NCBI GenBank assembly: GCA_963709155.1
Contig: CAVPVD010000007.1
Location: 2,790,001 to 2,854,000 of the forward strand
DNA length: 64,000 nt
DNA from: Bog-159 sp963709155
GTDB taxonomy: Bacteria; Acidobacteriota; Terriglobia; Bryobacterales; Bryobacteraceae
Direction of reading: 5' to 3'
The notes beneath the pieces are model-generated. The model was not told where the DNA came from and ran no database searches. It was given only the letters and a program-made list of their open reading frames with translations. This document shows, in pieces, positions 48,297 through 55,617 of the stretch. The translations under genes and the position numbers were made by a program. Every line of letters begins with the position of its first letter. Within the stretch, counting starts at the first letter, position 1.

Positions 48297-50573
48297 TTAT
48301 TGCATGGCGACTTTATAAACCAGGCCCGCGCCGGAGTAGGCTATGGCGGCGGCTCCGCCGTTGCCGCCAAAGGGAGTGGTGCCATAGAGATTTCCGGCCG
48401 GATCGAGAAGCACGCCCGCGGCGGGGTTAGCGCCGTCCGCGCCGCCCGTGAAGCCGTGCAGCACGGTTTCCTGGCCGGAAGGACTCACTTCAAAGACCAC
48501 GCCGCATCCCACGTTGCAACCCACCGTCCCGCCGCCGTTGGCGGTTCCATAGAGGTTGCCGGACGAGTCGCGCACCAGGCTCGATTCGGGATAGGCTCCA
48601 TCGGCGCCCCCCGTGAAGGTATAGAGCACGGTGTAATGCCCGGCGGTATCCAATTTGTACACCACACCCGCACCCTGATGCCCGGTGGGGGTGACGCCGT
48701 AAGCGTCGGTTGTCCCGTAGAGGTTGCCGGCCTCGTCGCGAATCACGCCCGCGTCGGGACTGCCTCCACCCCCTTCTCCTCCTGGCCGGGAGCCGGTGAA
48801 GCTATGCAGCACCGAGAAGTTGCCGGCGGCGTCCAGCTCAAATATCACGCCAGTGCCCAGACCGCCGTTATGGGTGGTCCCGTAGAGGTTGCCGGCTGGA
48901 TCGCGGATCACGCCGTTGGGGTCGCCGCCATCGGCGCCGCCGATGAACGTATAGAGTACTCTCTCCTGACCTGCCGGATCGACCTTGAATACGACACCTT
49001 GATTCGCGGTGCCGCCCGAAGCGGTGGTTCCATAAAGGTTTCCAGCCGGGTCGAGCACGACTCCGCTGGGCAGGGCGCCATCCTCTCCGCCGGTGAACAT
49101 GTGGAGTACGGTCTCATTTCCTAACGCGTCCAGGCGGTAAATCAAGCCCGGGTTTCCTGCGCCGCCGCCACGAGTGGTTCCATAAAGATTGCCCGTGCCA
49201 TCGAACGCCACCGCCGACATGGGACCTCCGACACCCGTGCCCCCTTTGAAGCTATAGAGCACGGTCTCGTTGCCTGCCGGATCGACCTTGAATACCACGC
49301 CCTGATTCGCCGCACCGCCGCTGACCGTGGTGCCATAGAAATTGCCGTCCGGACCCGCGGTTAAGCCCGCGACGGGCTCGGTGCCGCCCATGGCGGGTGG
49401 AAAACGATAGATCGTCTTTTCCGGGCCGGAAGGGGTGATTACGTAAACCATGCCGCCGAGTCCGCCATAAGGAGTAGCTCCATAAATATTGCCTACCGGG
49501 TCAAGGACCACGCCCCCGGTAGGCCCGCTCCCTACGCTATTTCCGTGTGGAGGCGGCCCGGGAAAGCGGTAAAGCACGGTCAATACATTCCCGGCACCGA
49601 GCTTATACACCAAGCCAAAGCGGGAAGGCGAGTTGGGCGCCTGGGATGTGCGGGTGGTGCCATAGAGGTTGCCGGCCGCATCGATCGCGAGCGTGCCCGC
49701 GGAGGCCTCGCCGCCGGGACTGTTGACCGAAAGCCCTTTCAAGACGGTGTAATGGCCGGCTGCGTCCAGCTTGTAGATTGCATCGACAACGGTTCCATAG
49801 AAGTTACCGGCCGCGTCGGCCACCAGGCCGGATTGGGGCAGACCGCCGACCTGTCCGCCGAAGGCGTGCAGCACGGTTTCCACGTTCGCCGTATCCAGCT
49901 TGTAGATGACTCCCTGGCCGTTGGCCCCACCCAGGTACGTGGTTCCGTACAGATTGCCGGCGGAATCCGCGATCACGCCGGCGTAGGGGTTGGCGCCATC
50001 GGCCCCGCCCGTGAAACTATGCAGCAGCGTTTCCTGGCCGGCCGGATCCACTTTGTACACCACGCCCGCGTTGGCCGCGCCACCGTAGTAAGTAGTGCCA
50101 TATAGATTCCCGGCAGAATCCACGATCACGCCAGCACGGGGATTGCTTCCATCGGTCCCGCCGGTGAACGCGTATAGTACCGTTTCCTGCCCTGAGGGCG
50201 CCACTTTGTACACCACGCCGGCATTCGCCACGCCCCCGTAGTAGGTGGTGCCGTAGAGGTTGCCGGCGGAATCGAGCGCTACCCCGGCGTAGGGATTGGC
50301 GCCGTCGGCGCCGCGCGTAAAGCTGTGCAGCACGGTCTGGTTTCCTGAAGTATCGATTTTGTATAGCGCGCCGTCGCCCGACTGCCCGCCTTGATAGGTA
50401 GTTCCGTAAAGGTTGCCTGCCGCATCGCGGGCCAGCGGGGAATATGGGTTCGCGCCTTGGGGGAAGTTCTGGAAACTGAGGATAGGCGTTTCAGTAGCCG
50501 CCTGAGCCTGCGCCAGACCGATGGCCGCCAACGCGCACGCGAACAAAAACCAGGGATTGGGACCGATTTGCAT
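48297..50573 (-). CDS. Secreted choice-of-anchor tandem-repeat protein (TIGR03803-type)
   Basis: The start at 50573 follows GAGGTAATC and gives a signal peptide (PWFLFACALAAIGLAQAQA). The rest consists of about 14 repeats of roughly 45-55 residues with the core AGNLYGTT, each followed by a GG-rich turn, V-x-Y-K-x-D and a VLY-x-F-T-GG strand. These form a beta-propeller-like or solenoid surface protein. The function of the family is unknown; it is expanded in Acidobacteriota. Near-identical adjacent repeats (SAGNLYGTTYYGG twice) suggest recent unit duplication. 758 residues. Confidence 0.88.
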   Translation of the reverse strand: MQIGPNPWFLFACALAAIGLAQAQAATETPILSFQNFPQGANPYSPLARDAAGNLYGTTYQGGQSGDGALYKIDTSGNQTVLHSFTRGADGANPYAGVALDSAGNLYGTTYYGGVANAGVVYKVAPSGQETVLYAFTGGTDGSNPRAGVIVDSAGNLYGTTYYGGAANAGVVYKVDPAGQETLLHSFTGGADGANPYAGVIADSAGNLYGTTYLGGANGQGVIYKLDTANVETVLHAFGGQVGGLPQSGLVADAAGNFYGTVVDAIYKLDAAGHYTVLKGLSVNSPGGEASAGTLAIDAAGNLYGTTRTSQAPNSPSRFGLVYKLGAGNVLTVLYRFPGPPPHGNSVGSGPTGGVVLDPVGNIYGATPYGGLGGMVYVITPSGPEKTIYRFPPAMGGTEPVAGLTAGPDGNFYGTTVSGGAANQGVVFKVDPAGNETVLYSFKGGTGVGGPMSAVAFDGTGNLYGTTRGGGAGNPGLIYRLDALGNETVLHMFTGGEDGALPSGVVLDPAGNLYGTTASGGTANQGVVFKVDPAGQERVLYTFIGGADGGDPNGVIRDPAGNLYGTTHNGGLGTGVIFELDAAGNFSVLHSFTGSRPGGEGGGGSPDAGVIRDEAGNLYGTTDAYGVTPTGHQGAGVVYKLDTAGHYTVLYTFTGGADGAYPESSLVRDSSGNLYGTANGGGTVGCNVGCGVVFEVSPSGQETVLHGFTGGADGANPAAGVLLDPAGNLYGTTPFGGNGGAAAIAYSGAGLVYKVAMQ

Positions 50574-50663
50574 GATTACCTCTGACAGGCACGATGCTAT
50601 CACGGGCTCTGCGCGGATCGTGGCGATTGGCTGGATTACGGTACTAGAACGCGTGCCACGGTG

Positions 50664-50732
50664 GCCCCACCAAAATCCAAACTCCAGGAAGCGGGTCTGG
50701 AGACCCGCCGCAGACGTGGACGTCCGCCCCAC
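50664..50732. repeat. Mosaic palindromic repeat, copy F
   Basis: A CCCCACCAAAATCCAAACTCC lead, then GCGGGTCT-GG-AGACCCGC and GACGT-GG-ACGTC, ending CCGCCCCACC. The lead and the GGTCT hairpin recur in copy G (55460-55530). Confidence 0.75.
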
Positions 50733-50754
50733 CAGCAGTCTGAGTGACACCACC

Positions 50755-52095
50755 TCAGCTCGCGGAGAGCAGCAGATCCCGCAAGGTATGCACCATGATA
50801 TACGCGTCCAGCCCGCGCGAAAAGTGCTTCAAATAATACAAATCGTATTCCAATCGCCGCAGCGTGTCTTCGGGCTGATCGGCCGGCGTGTTGATTTGCG
50901 CCCATCCGGTGATTCCCGGTTTCACCGCGTAGCGCTGCCGGTAAAACGGAATGCGCTCGCCCAGCGCCTCCGCGAATTCGGCCGGCTCCGCGCGCGGCCC
51001 TACGAAGCAAATATCCCCGCGCAACACGTTCCAAAGCTGCGGCAGCATGTGCAGGCGCCAGCGCGCCACCCAGCGCTCGACTGCGTTGCGGCTCGATTCG
51101 TCAACCGGCAAAGAAAAGCTGTAAAGCTGGAATGGCTGCCCGCCCAGGCCCAGGCAATGCTTCCGGTTCAACAACGGGCCGCGCGACGAGAGCTTTAACA
51201 GCACCGCGGCCAGCAGCAATAGCGGCGCCGTGAGAATCGTCAGGACAAAAGCCAGCACTCCGTGGCCGATGGTCTGATACACCAGGCGCTGCGGTTGCGG
51301 GCGAAAGGCTCCGGAAAGCAACACATCCGCGGGGCGCAGTTCGCCCAACAGGACGCGTCCGCGCAACTGCTCATAGGCTGTGGACACCTCGTCGATGGCC
51401 ATCCCGCTGAAGCGCAATTGCAGCAAATCCGCGATCGGCATGCGGCCGCGGCGGTCGGCGAATCCGACCACAATGCGGTCCGGCGCAGTCTCCGCCACGA
51501 TGCGCGGCAGCGCGGCCAGCGGCCCCAGGAGCTTGCCGGTATGCGGCTCCGCGGACGGCGCGTCCCCATCGTCCACATAGCCGATCACCTGCAAGCCAAG
51601 TCCAGGATACTCGGCGATGTGTGCGCACATTTCCACCAGCAGCGGGCACATCCCCACCAGCAGGATGCGCTGCGCTCCTACTACCCGCAGCACGAAAATG
51701 CTGTAGACCATCCGCCAGGCGAACAGCGCCACTACCAGCAGCGCGCAGGCCGGCACCATCAGGCGGAAGGGCAGCCGGAAGGCGTCGTTCACATAGCCCA
51801 GCAGGCCCTGCGCCAGCAGCGCGATCCCCATTACCAGCGATAATTGCTGGATGAGCAGCACGCGCGACTTTACATAGAGGTTGGCGTAAAGGTCCTCGAA
51901 ATACAAGCCGAACAGGATGCTGCCGCCGGCCAGCGCGATGCGCAGCAGGCCATTATTGGAAAGCAGGAATACGGTGGGATCCACGCGCAGGATCAGGAAG
52001 GTGACCACCAGGAAGCAGGAAGCGATGAGCAGGACTTCCGAGAAAAGCAGGGCCAGCGCCCCCACGGGTACGAATACGCGCGACGATCGGTTCAT
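50755..52095 (-). CDS. Degenerate WbaP-type polyprenyl-phosphate sugar transferase
   Basis: 446 residues: five N-terminal helices, a central nucleotide-binding-like domain (ILLVGMCPLLVEM) and a C-terminal bacterial sugar transferase domain, which normally transfers hexose-1-P to undecaprenyl phosphate to start polysaccharide synthesis. C-terminal motifs are kept (FVGPRAEP, VKPGITGWAQIN, YDLYYLKHFS). The KFRSM motif is lost (LYSFSLP), and the SLDELPQL motif carrying the catalytic Asp-Glu dyad reads RLHMLPQL, with both acids replaced. Activity is therefore doubtful. It precedes no EPS gene directly; the locus starts 3.5 kb away. Confidence 0.8.
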   Translation of the reverse strand: MNRSSRVFVPVGALALLFSEVLLIASCFLVVTFLILRVDPTVFLLSNNGLLRIALAGGSILFGLYFEDLYANLYVKSRVLLIQQLSLVMGIALLAQGLLGYVNDAFRLPFRLMVPACALLVVALFAWRMVYSIFVLRVVGAQRILLVGMCPLLVEMCAHIAEYPGLGLQVIGYVDDGDAPSAEPHTGKLLGPLAALPRIVAETAPDRIVVGFADRRGRMPIADLLQLRFSGMAIDEVSTAYEQLRGRVLLGELRPADVLLSGAFRPQPQRLVYQTIGHGVLAFVLTILTAPLLLLAAVLLKLSSRGPLLNRKHCLGLGGQPFQLYSFSLPVDESSRNAVERWVARWRLHMLPQLWNVLRGDICFVGPRAEPAEFAEALGERIPFYRQRYAVKPGITGWAQINTPADQPEDTLRRLEYDLYYLKHFSRGLDAYIMVHTLRDLLLSAS

Positions 52096-52113
52096 CGGCC
52101 GGGAACCTGGCGC

Positions 52114-52437
52114 TTACTCCGTGGAAAATGACGTTCCGCAACTGCACGTCTTTTGCGCATTCGGATTATCGATCGTAAATCCGGAATGGATGAGCGATTC
52201 CTTATAATCGAGGACGATCCCATCCAGGTAAACGAAGCTCTTCGGATCGATGAGCACCTTCGCGTCGGAGGAACCGAACACCTGGTCGCTAGGGCGCTCT
52301 TTCGCCTCCAGCTTGAATAGATACGACATGCCCGAGCAGCCGCCGCCCTGCACCGCGACGCGCAGCCCGCCTTGCACGCCATCCCTGGCCAGAATCTGGC
52401 GGATACGCTGCAACGCTTTTTCCGTTACTTGAACCAT
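52114..52437 (-). CDS. A-type iron-sulfur carrier, IscA/HesB/ErpA family
   Basis: 107 residues with the three cysteines of A-type carriers: GGGCSGMSY near residue 33 and CSCGTSFS at the C-terminus. It receives Fe-S clusters or iron and passes them to apo-enzymes. It overlaps the cysteine desulfurase by 13 bases, so sulfur supply and cluster delivery are co-expressed. The scaffold (IscU/SufB) is not in the window. ErpA and SufA are alternatives to the IscA name. Confidence 0.92.
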   Translation of the reverse strand: MVQVTEKALQRIRQILARDGVQGGLRVAVQGGGCSGMSYLFKLEAKERPSDQVFGSSDAKVLIDPKSFVYLDGIVLDYKESLIHSGFTIDNPNAQKTCSCGTSFSTE

Positions 52438-53609
52438 TTTCCCCCCTTCGCCATGTCAAACATCGGCGAAAGCTCACGCAGACCGTTCACCGCTTCGATC
52501 ACGCTAGCGGCGGCGCCATCTATTTCCTCTTCGGTATTGAACCGCCCCAGTCCGAAACGGATCGCGTTGAGCGCCATTTCATCGGGCACGCCCATGGCCT
52601 TCAGCACATAGCTGGGCTCCATGACAGCCGACGTACACGCCGAAGAACTGGATACCGCGACGCCGCGCATGCCCGTCATGAGACCGTCAGCCTCCACGTA
52701 GGCGAAGCTCACGTTCAGGTTATGCGGCAGGCGATGCTCCATGCTCCCGTTGATCGATATTTCTTCCAAGCCGGCTTCCAGTTTTGCGCGCAGCCGGTCG
52801 CGCAACCGCCGCAACCGGACCGTTTCTTCCTGCATCTCGCTGGCGCAGATGGCGCAAGCCGCGCCCAAGCCCACGATGCCCGGCACATTCAGCGTACCGG
52901 ATCGCAGGCCGCGCTCGTGGCCGCCGCCGTCCATTTGCGCGGTCAACCGCAAGCGTGGATCGCGGCGCCGGACGTAAAGCGCACCGGCGCCCTTGGGTCC
53001 ATAGAGCTTGTGCGCCGAGATGGAGAGCAGGTCGATGGAGTCCGCCTCTACGTTCACGGGCACCTTGCCGACGGCCTGGGCGGCGTCGGAATGGAACAGG
53101 ACGCCCCGGTCGCGGCAAATCCGGCCGATCTCGGCTACCGGCTGAAGGGTGCCTACTTCGTTGTTCGCGTACATGATGGAGACCAGTACGGTGCGGTCCC
53201 CGATGGCTGCGGCCACGGCGCCGGGATCGACCCGCCCGTCGCGGTCAACCGGCAGCCGGGTGATACGGGCGCCGCGGCGCTCCAGGGCTATGCAGGCATC
53301 CAGTACGGCCTTATGCTCGATGGCGCAGGTGATTACGTGATCGCCCTGGGCGGCATAGGCCTCCCACGCGCCTTTGATCGCCAGGTTGTCCGACTCGGTC
53401 GCGCCGCTGGTGAAGATGATTTCTTCGGGCGATGCGCCGATCAGGAGCGCCACCTGTTTGCGCGCCTCGGCGACGGCCTGCTCCGCCTCCCAACCGAAGG
53501 CATGGCTGTGGCTGGCCGCATTCCCGAATTTTCCCGTGAGATAGGGCATCATCGCCGCGAGGACGCGCGGATCGAGCGGGGTGGTGGCGTGATGATCCAG
53601 GTAAATCAT
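52425..53609 (-). CDS. Cysteine desulfurase, NifS/IscS class
   Basis: PLP enzyme that takes sulfur from cysteine for Fe-S clusters and thio-modifications. It opens with IYLDHHATTPLDPRV, has the cofactor motif TSGATESDNLAIKG, the Schiff-base Lys in SISAHKLYGPKG and the sulfur-carrying Cys in SSSACTSAVMEPSYVLKA. The short active loop fits group I (NifS/IscS). 394 residues, standard. It is the first gene of a two-gene operon with the A-type carrier. Confidence 0.95.
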   Translation of the reverse strand: MIYLDHHATTPLDPRVLAAMMPYLTGKFGNAASHSHAFGWEAEQAVAEARKQVALLIGASPEEIIFTSGATESDNLAIKGAWEAYAAQGDHVITCAIEHKAVLDACIALERRGARITRLPVDRDGRVDPGAVAAAIGDRTVLVSIMYANNEVGTLQPVAEIGRICRDRGVLFHSDAAQAVGKVPVNVEADSIDLLSISAHKLYGPKGAGALYVRRRDPRLRLTAQMDGGGHERGLRSGTLNVPGIVGLGAACAICASEMQEETVRLRRLRDRLRAKLEAGLEEISINGSMEHRLPHNLNVSFAYVEADGLMTGMRGVAVSSSSACTSAVMEPSYVLKAMGVPDEMALNAIRFGLGRFNTEEEIDGAAASVIEAVNGLRELSPMFDMAKGGKWFK

Positions 53610-53689
53610 GGGTCCGATTCAATTATCGCAGTAATGCGCCGCTTTCTGTCTTCTGTCTCAATTTCCCCCCAACCGCCGATAAGTATTCC

Positions 53690-54745
53690 GTGAGCCAAAG
53701 TGTCGCGGAACTGAAGCCGCAGGACCGCCGAGGACTTTTGGCCAGGATCCCCGCGTTTCCTCCTATTGTATTGCGATTGCTGGACTTGCTGGGGCGGGAC
53801 GACGTCGAGATCCGGGAGTTGGTGGCGCTGATTTCGAGCGATCCGGCCTTCTCGGCCCAGATCCTGCGCGTGGCCAACTCGCCGCTGTTCGGATTCCGCG
53901 CGCGGATCGACAGCCTGCAATCCGGGCTGGTGGTTCTGGGGCTGCGGCGGGTGCGCTCCCTGTGCATGACGGTGGCCACCGCCAATCACATGAAAGCCGC
54001 CTTGCGCATCGCGGAGTTGTCGCGCTGCTGGCGGCACATGCTGGCCTGCGCCCTGCTGACCGACGAGTTGGCGCGCTCGTGCCGGGTCTGCGAGGATCGC
54101 GCCTATACCGCCGGCCTGCTGCACGACGTTGGACGCCTGGGACTATTACTGGCCTATCCCACCGAATATGCGGCGTTGCTGCGCAATGGCGGCCGCAATG
54201 TTCTCGAATTGCTGGACTGCGAGCGGGAAACGCTGGGGCTGGATCATTGCGAAGCGGGGCGATTGCTGGCCGCCGAGTGGAACCTGCCCCAGGACTTTCA
54301 GATTGTGGCCGCCCGGCATCACGATCCCCAAACCGACTCGCAAGTGGATCTTCTGACGCTCGTGCATCTGGGCTGCAAGCTGGCCGACAGTCTGGGCTTC
54401 TGGGTAGTCGAGCCCATCTGTCCCACGACGCCGGAGGAGGTGCAAGAAGCTCTGCCGCCGCTGCTGGCCAAGCGCGTGCGGATTGAGGCGAGCCGCTGGC
54501 GCGAGATTGTGGAACGCCGAATCCGCTGCTACGGAGACCCGGACGGCGAAAGCCTGGAGGACCTCACGGCCGAGCCCGAGCCCGAGTTGGAGGAGTGCGA
54601 ACTGCACGTTGCCGAGTTGGCGAAACTGCACTTGCCCGATCCCAACGCGACGGCGTCGCTCCCCCGCGAGCTACTCACGCTGGTGGGGATCGGCCTGTTC
54701 TTTACTATCGTGATCGTGGCGCTGGTGTATTTCGCGGTCAAGTAA
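53690..54745 (+). CDS. HDOD-domain protein with C-terminal membrane anchor
   Basis: GTG start at 53690. Residues ~15-220 are an HDOD domain (RIPAFPPIVLRLLDLL, VLGLRRVRSLCMTVA, and an HD-like GLLHDVGRLGLLL followed by ARHHDPQ). The pair of His-Asp motifs is better kept than in most HDOD proteins, so weak phosphohydrolase activity is possible. An acidic linker (EPEPELEECE) leads to one C-terminal helix (LVGIGLFFTIVIVALVYF), placing the domain under the inner membrane. HDOD proteins act as signalling scaffolds. Its last 75 bases are antisense to the selenoprotein gene tail. Confidence 0.87.
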   Translation: MSQSVAELKPQDRRGLLARIPAFPPIVLRLLDLLGRDDVEIRELVALISSDPAFSAQILRVANSPLFGFRARIDSLQSGLVVLGLRRVRSLCMTVATANHMKAALRIAELSRCWRHMLACALLTDELARSCRVCEDRAYTAGLLHDVGRLGLLLAYPTEYAALLRNGGRNVLELLDCERETLGLDHCEAGRLLAAEWNLPQDFQIVAARHHDPQTDSQVDLLTLVHLGCKLADSLGFWVVEPICPTTPEEVQEALPPLLAKRVRIEASRWREIVERRIRCYGDPDGESLEDLTAEPEPELEECELHVAELAKLHLPDPNATASLPRELLTLVGIGLFFTIVIVALVYFAVK

Positions 54746-55309
54746 GTGCGTTTGCGGCAGCGCACAGAACGCGCCTGGGGAAAAGCCTTCCGCCTGGCAT
54801 GCGAAGGTATGGTTGAAGCGCGCCCGGTAGTTTTCCCAGGCAATCGCGCCGGTCAACTCTACCAATTGGCGGGCGTCGAAACGCGCCTGCATGGCTGCGA
54901 ACAGAGCGTCGTCCAACTCGACCGGCGTGGCGGTGATCGCCACCGCATAGCGCAGGGCCAACTTCTCGACGTCGGTAAACTCCGGACTGCTTTCGAAATC
55001 CGCCAGCGCCATCAGTTTGGCTTCGGAAACTCCGGCCTTTCTGCCGACGGCAGAACCGATGTCGATTCAAAACGGACACCCGATCAGCATGGCGGCTTTG
55101 ATCTCGACCAGCGACTTTACGAGCGGATCGGTGGTGCGCATGCCCTCCTGGGCAACCTCCATGGCGGCTACGCCGGCCAGCAGTTTCGGCTGATGCGCGG
55201 TGATCCGCATGGGCTCCGGCACGTGGCCGAGCTTCCGCCGTACCGCCGAGTAGACAAAGCGCGTGAACGCGCCAGCCTGTTTATCGCCGATCCCCTCGAT
55301 ACGCGCCAT
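54671..55309 (-). CDS. Probable selenocysteine-containing AhpD/carboxymuconolactone-decarboxylase-like protein (in-frame TGA at 55069-55067)
   Basis: The frame from ATG 55309 reads as one CMD/AhpD-family protein interrupted once by TGA. Before it: VKSLVEIKAAMLIGCPF; directly after, in the same frame: IDIGSAVGRKAGVSEAKL, then DVEKLALRYAVAITATPVE and the family tail QLVELTGAIAWENYRARF. The family has CxxC there (GCPFC-I-D), so TGA replaces the resolving Cys, giving CPFU. A perfect hairpin with SECIS-like spacing follows (55039-55055). AhpD-like selenoproteins with CxxU are known in bacteria. Read through, it is 212 residues, with a ~27-residue tail antisense to the HDOD gene. It probably acts as a peroxide or disulfide reductase. 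A nonsense mutation is the alternative. Confidence 0.82.
55039..55055 (-). promoter_or_regulatory. Bacterial SECIS-like hairpin
   Basis: On the mRNA strand TTCTGCC-GTC-GGCAGAA forms a perfect 7-bp stem with loop GUC. The stem begins 11 bases after the TGA, so UGA and loop are 18 bases apart, inside the 16-37 range of bacterial SECIS elements. The first loop base is G, as the consensus asks. Confidence 0.72.
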
Positions 55310-55375
55310 ACGCCCCTATACGCGCCATGCGCCCCTATACGCGCCATGCGCCCCTATACGCGCCATGCGCCCCCC
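55301..55375. repeat. 19-bp tandem repeat carrying repeated start codons
   Basis: Four head-to-tail copies of a 19-base unit, minus strand ATAGGGGCGCATGGCGCGT, the last partial. Each contains AGGGGCGC followed by ATGGCGCGT. The ATG of the innermost unit (55309) is the selenoprotein start. Because 19 is not a multiple of three, neighbouring copies are in different frames; the outermost ATG (55366) is again in phase but meets a TAG before the gene. Confidence 0.85.
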
Positions 55376-55419
55376 CGGCTGCCGTGACGACAATCTTATT
55401 ATCGCCCAAGGCCGGCTGC

Positions 55420-55575
55420 AGCGGGACTTTTAAGTCCCGCTGTGGGCGAGCTTACGCTCGCCAAAGATCGGGTCTGGAGACCCTCTGCAGGCGTAGACGC
55501 CCGCCCCACCAAATGTCCAAACTCCAGAGCGGGACTTAAAAGTCCCGCCGGCACGCTGAAGCGTGCGCCACGGCG
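55420..55575. repeat. Mosaic palindromic repeat, copy G (largest)
   Basis: Six hairpins in a row: GCGGGACTT/AAGTCCCGC, GGGCGAGC-TTAC-GCTCGCC, GGGTCT-GG-AGACCC, GCGT-AG-ACGC, again GCGGGACTT/AAGTCCCGC, and GCACGCT-GAA-GCGTGC, ending CCACGG. It combines the modules of copies A, D and F and separates the selenoprotein region from the polysaccharide genes. Confidence 0.85.
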
Positions 55576-55601
55576 TGGCACTAACAATGGATAACTCCCG
55601 G

Positions 55602-55617
55602 ACTAACTAAAGACAGT
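55602..55617. promoter_or_regulatory. 16-bp polysaccharide-locus motif, copy 1
   Basis: ACTAACTAAAGACAGT matches 14 of 16 positions of the palindrome ACTAACTAAAGTTAGT found at 61895-61910. It abuts the GTG start of the GT2 gene and may be an operator. Confidence 0.4.

Noticed and set aside
55039..55069. Simple nonsense mutation in the AhpD-like gene
   Set aside because: It remains the main alternative, but one TGA exactly at a redox Cys, with intact downstream sequence and a perfect SECIS-like hairpin, is better explained by selenocysteine.
55301..55375. CRISPR-like array
   Set aside because: Units are 19 bases head to tail without spacers.
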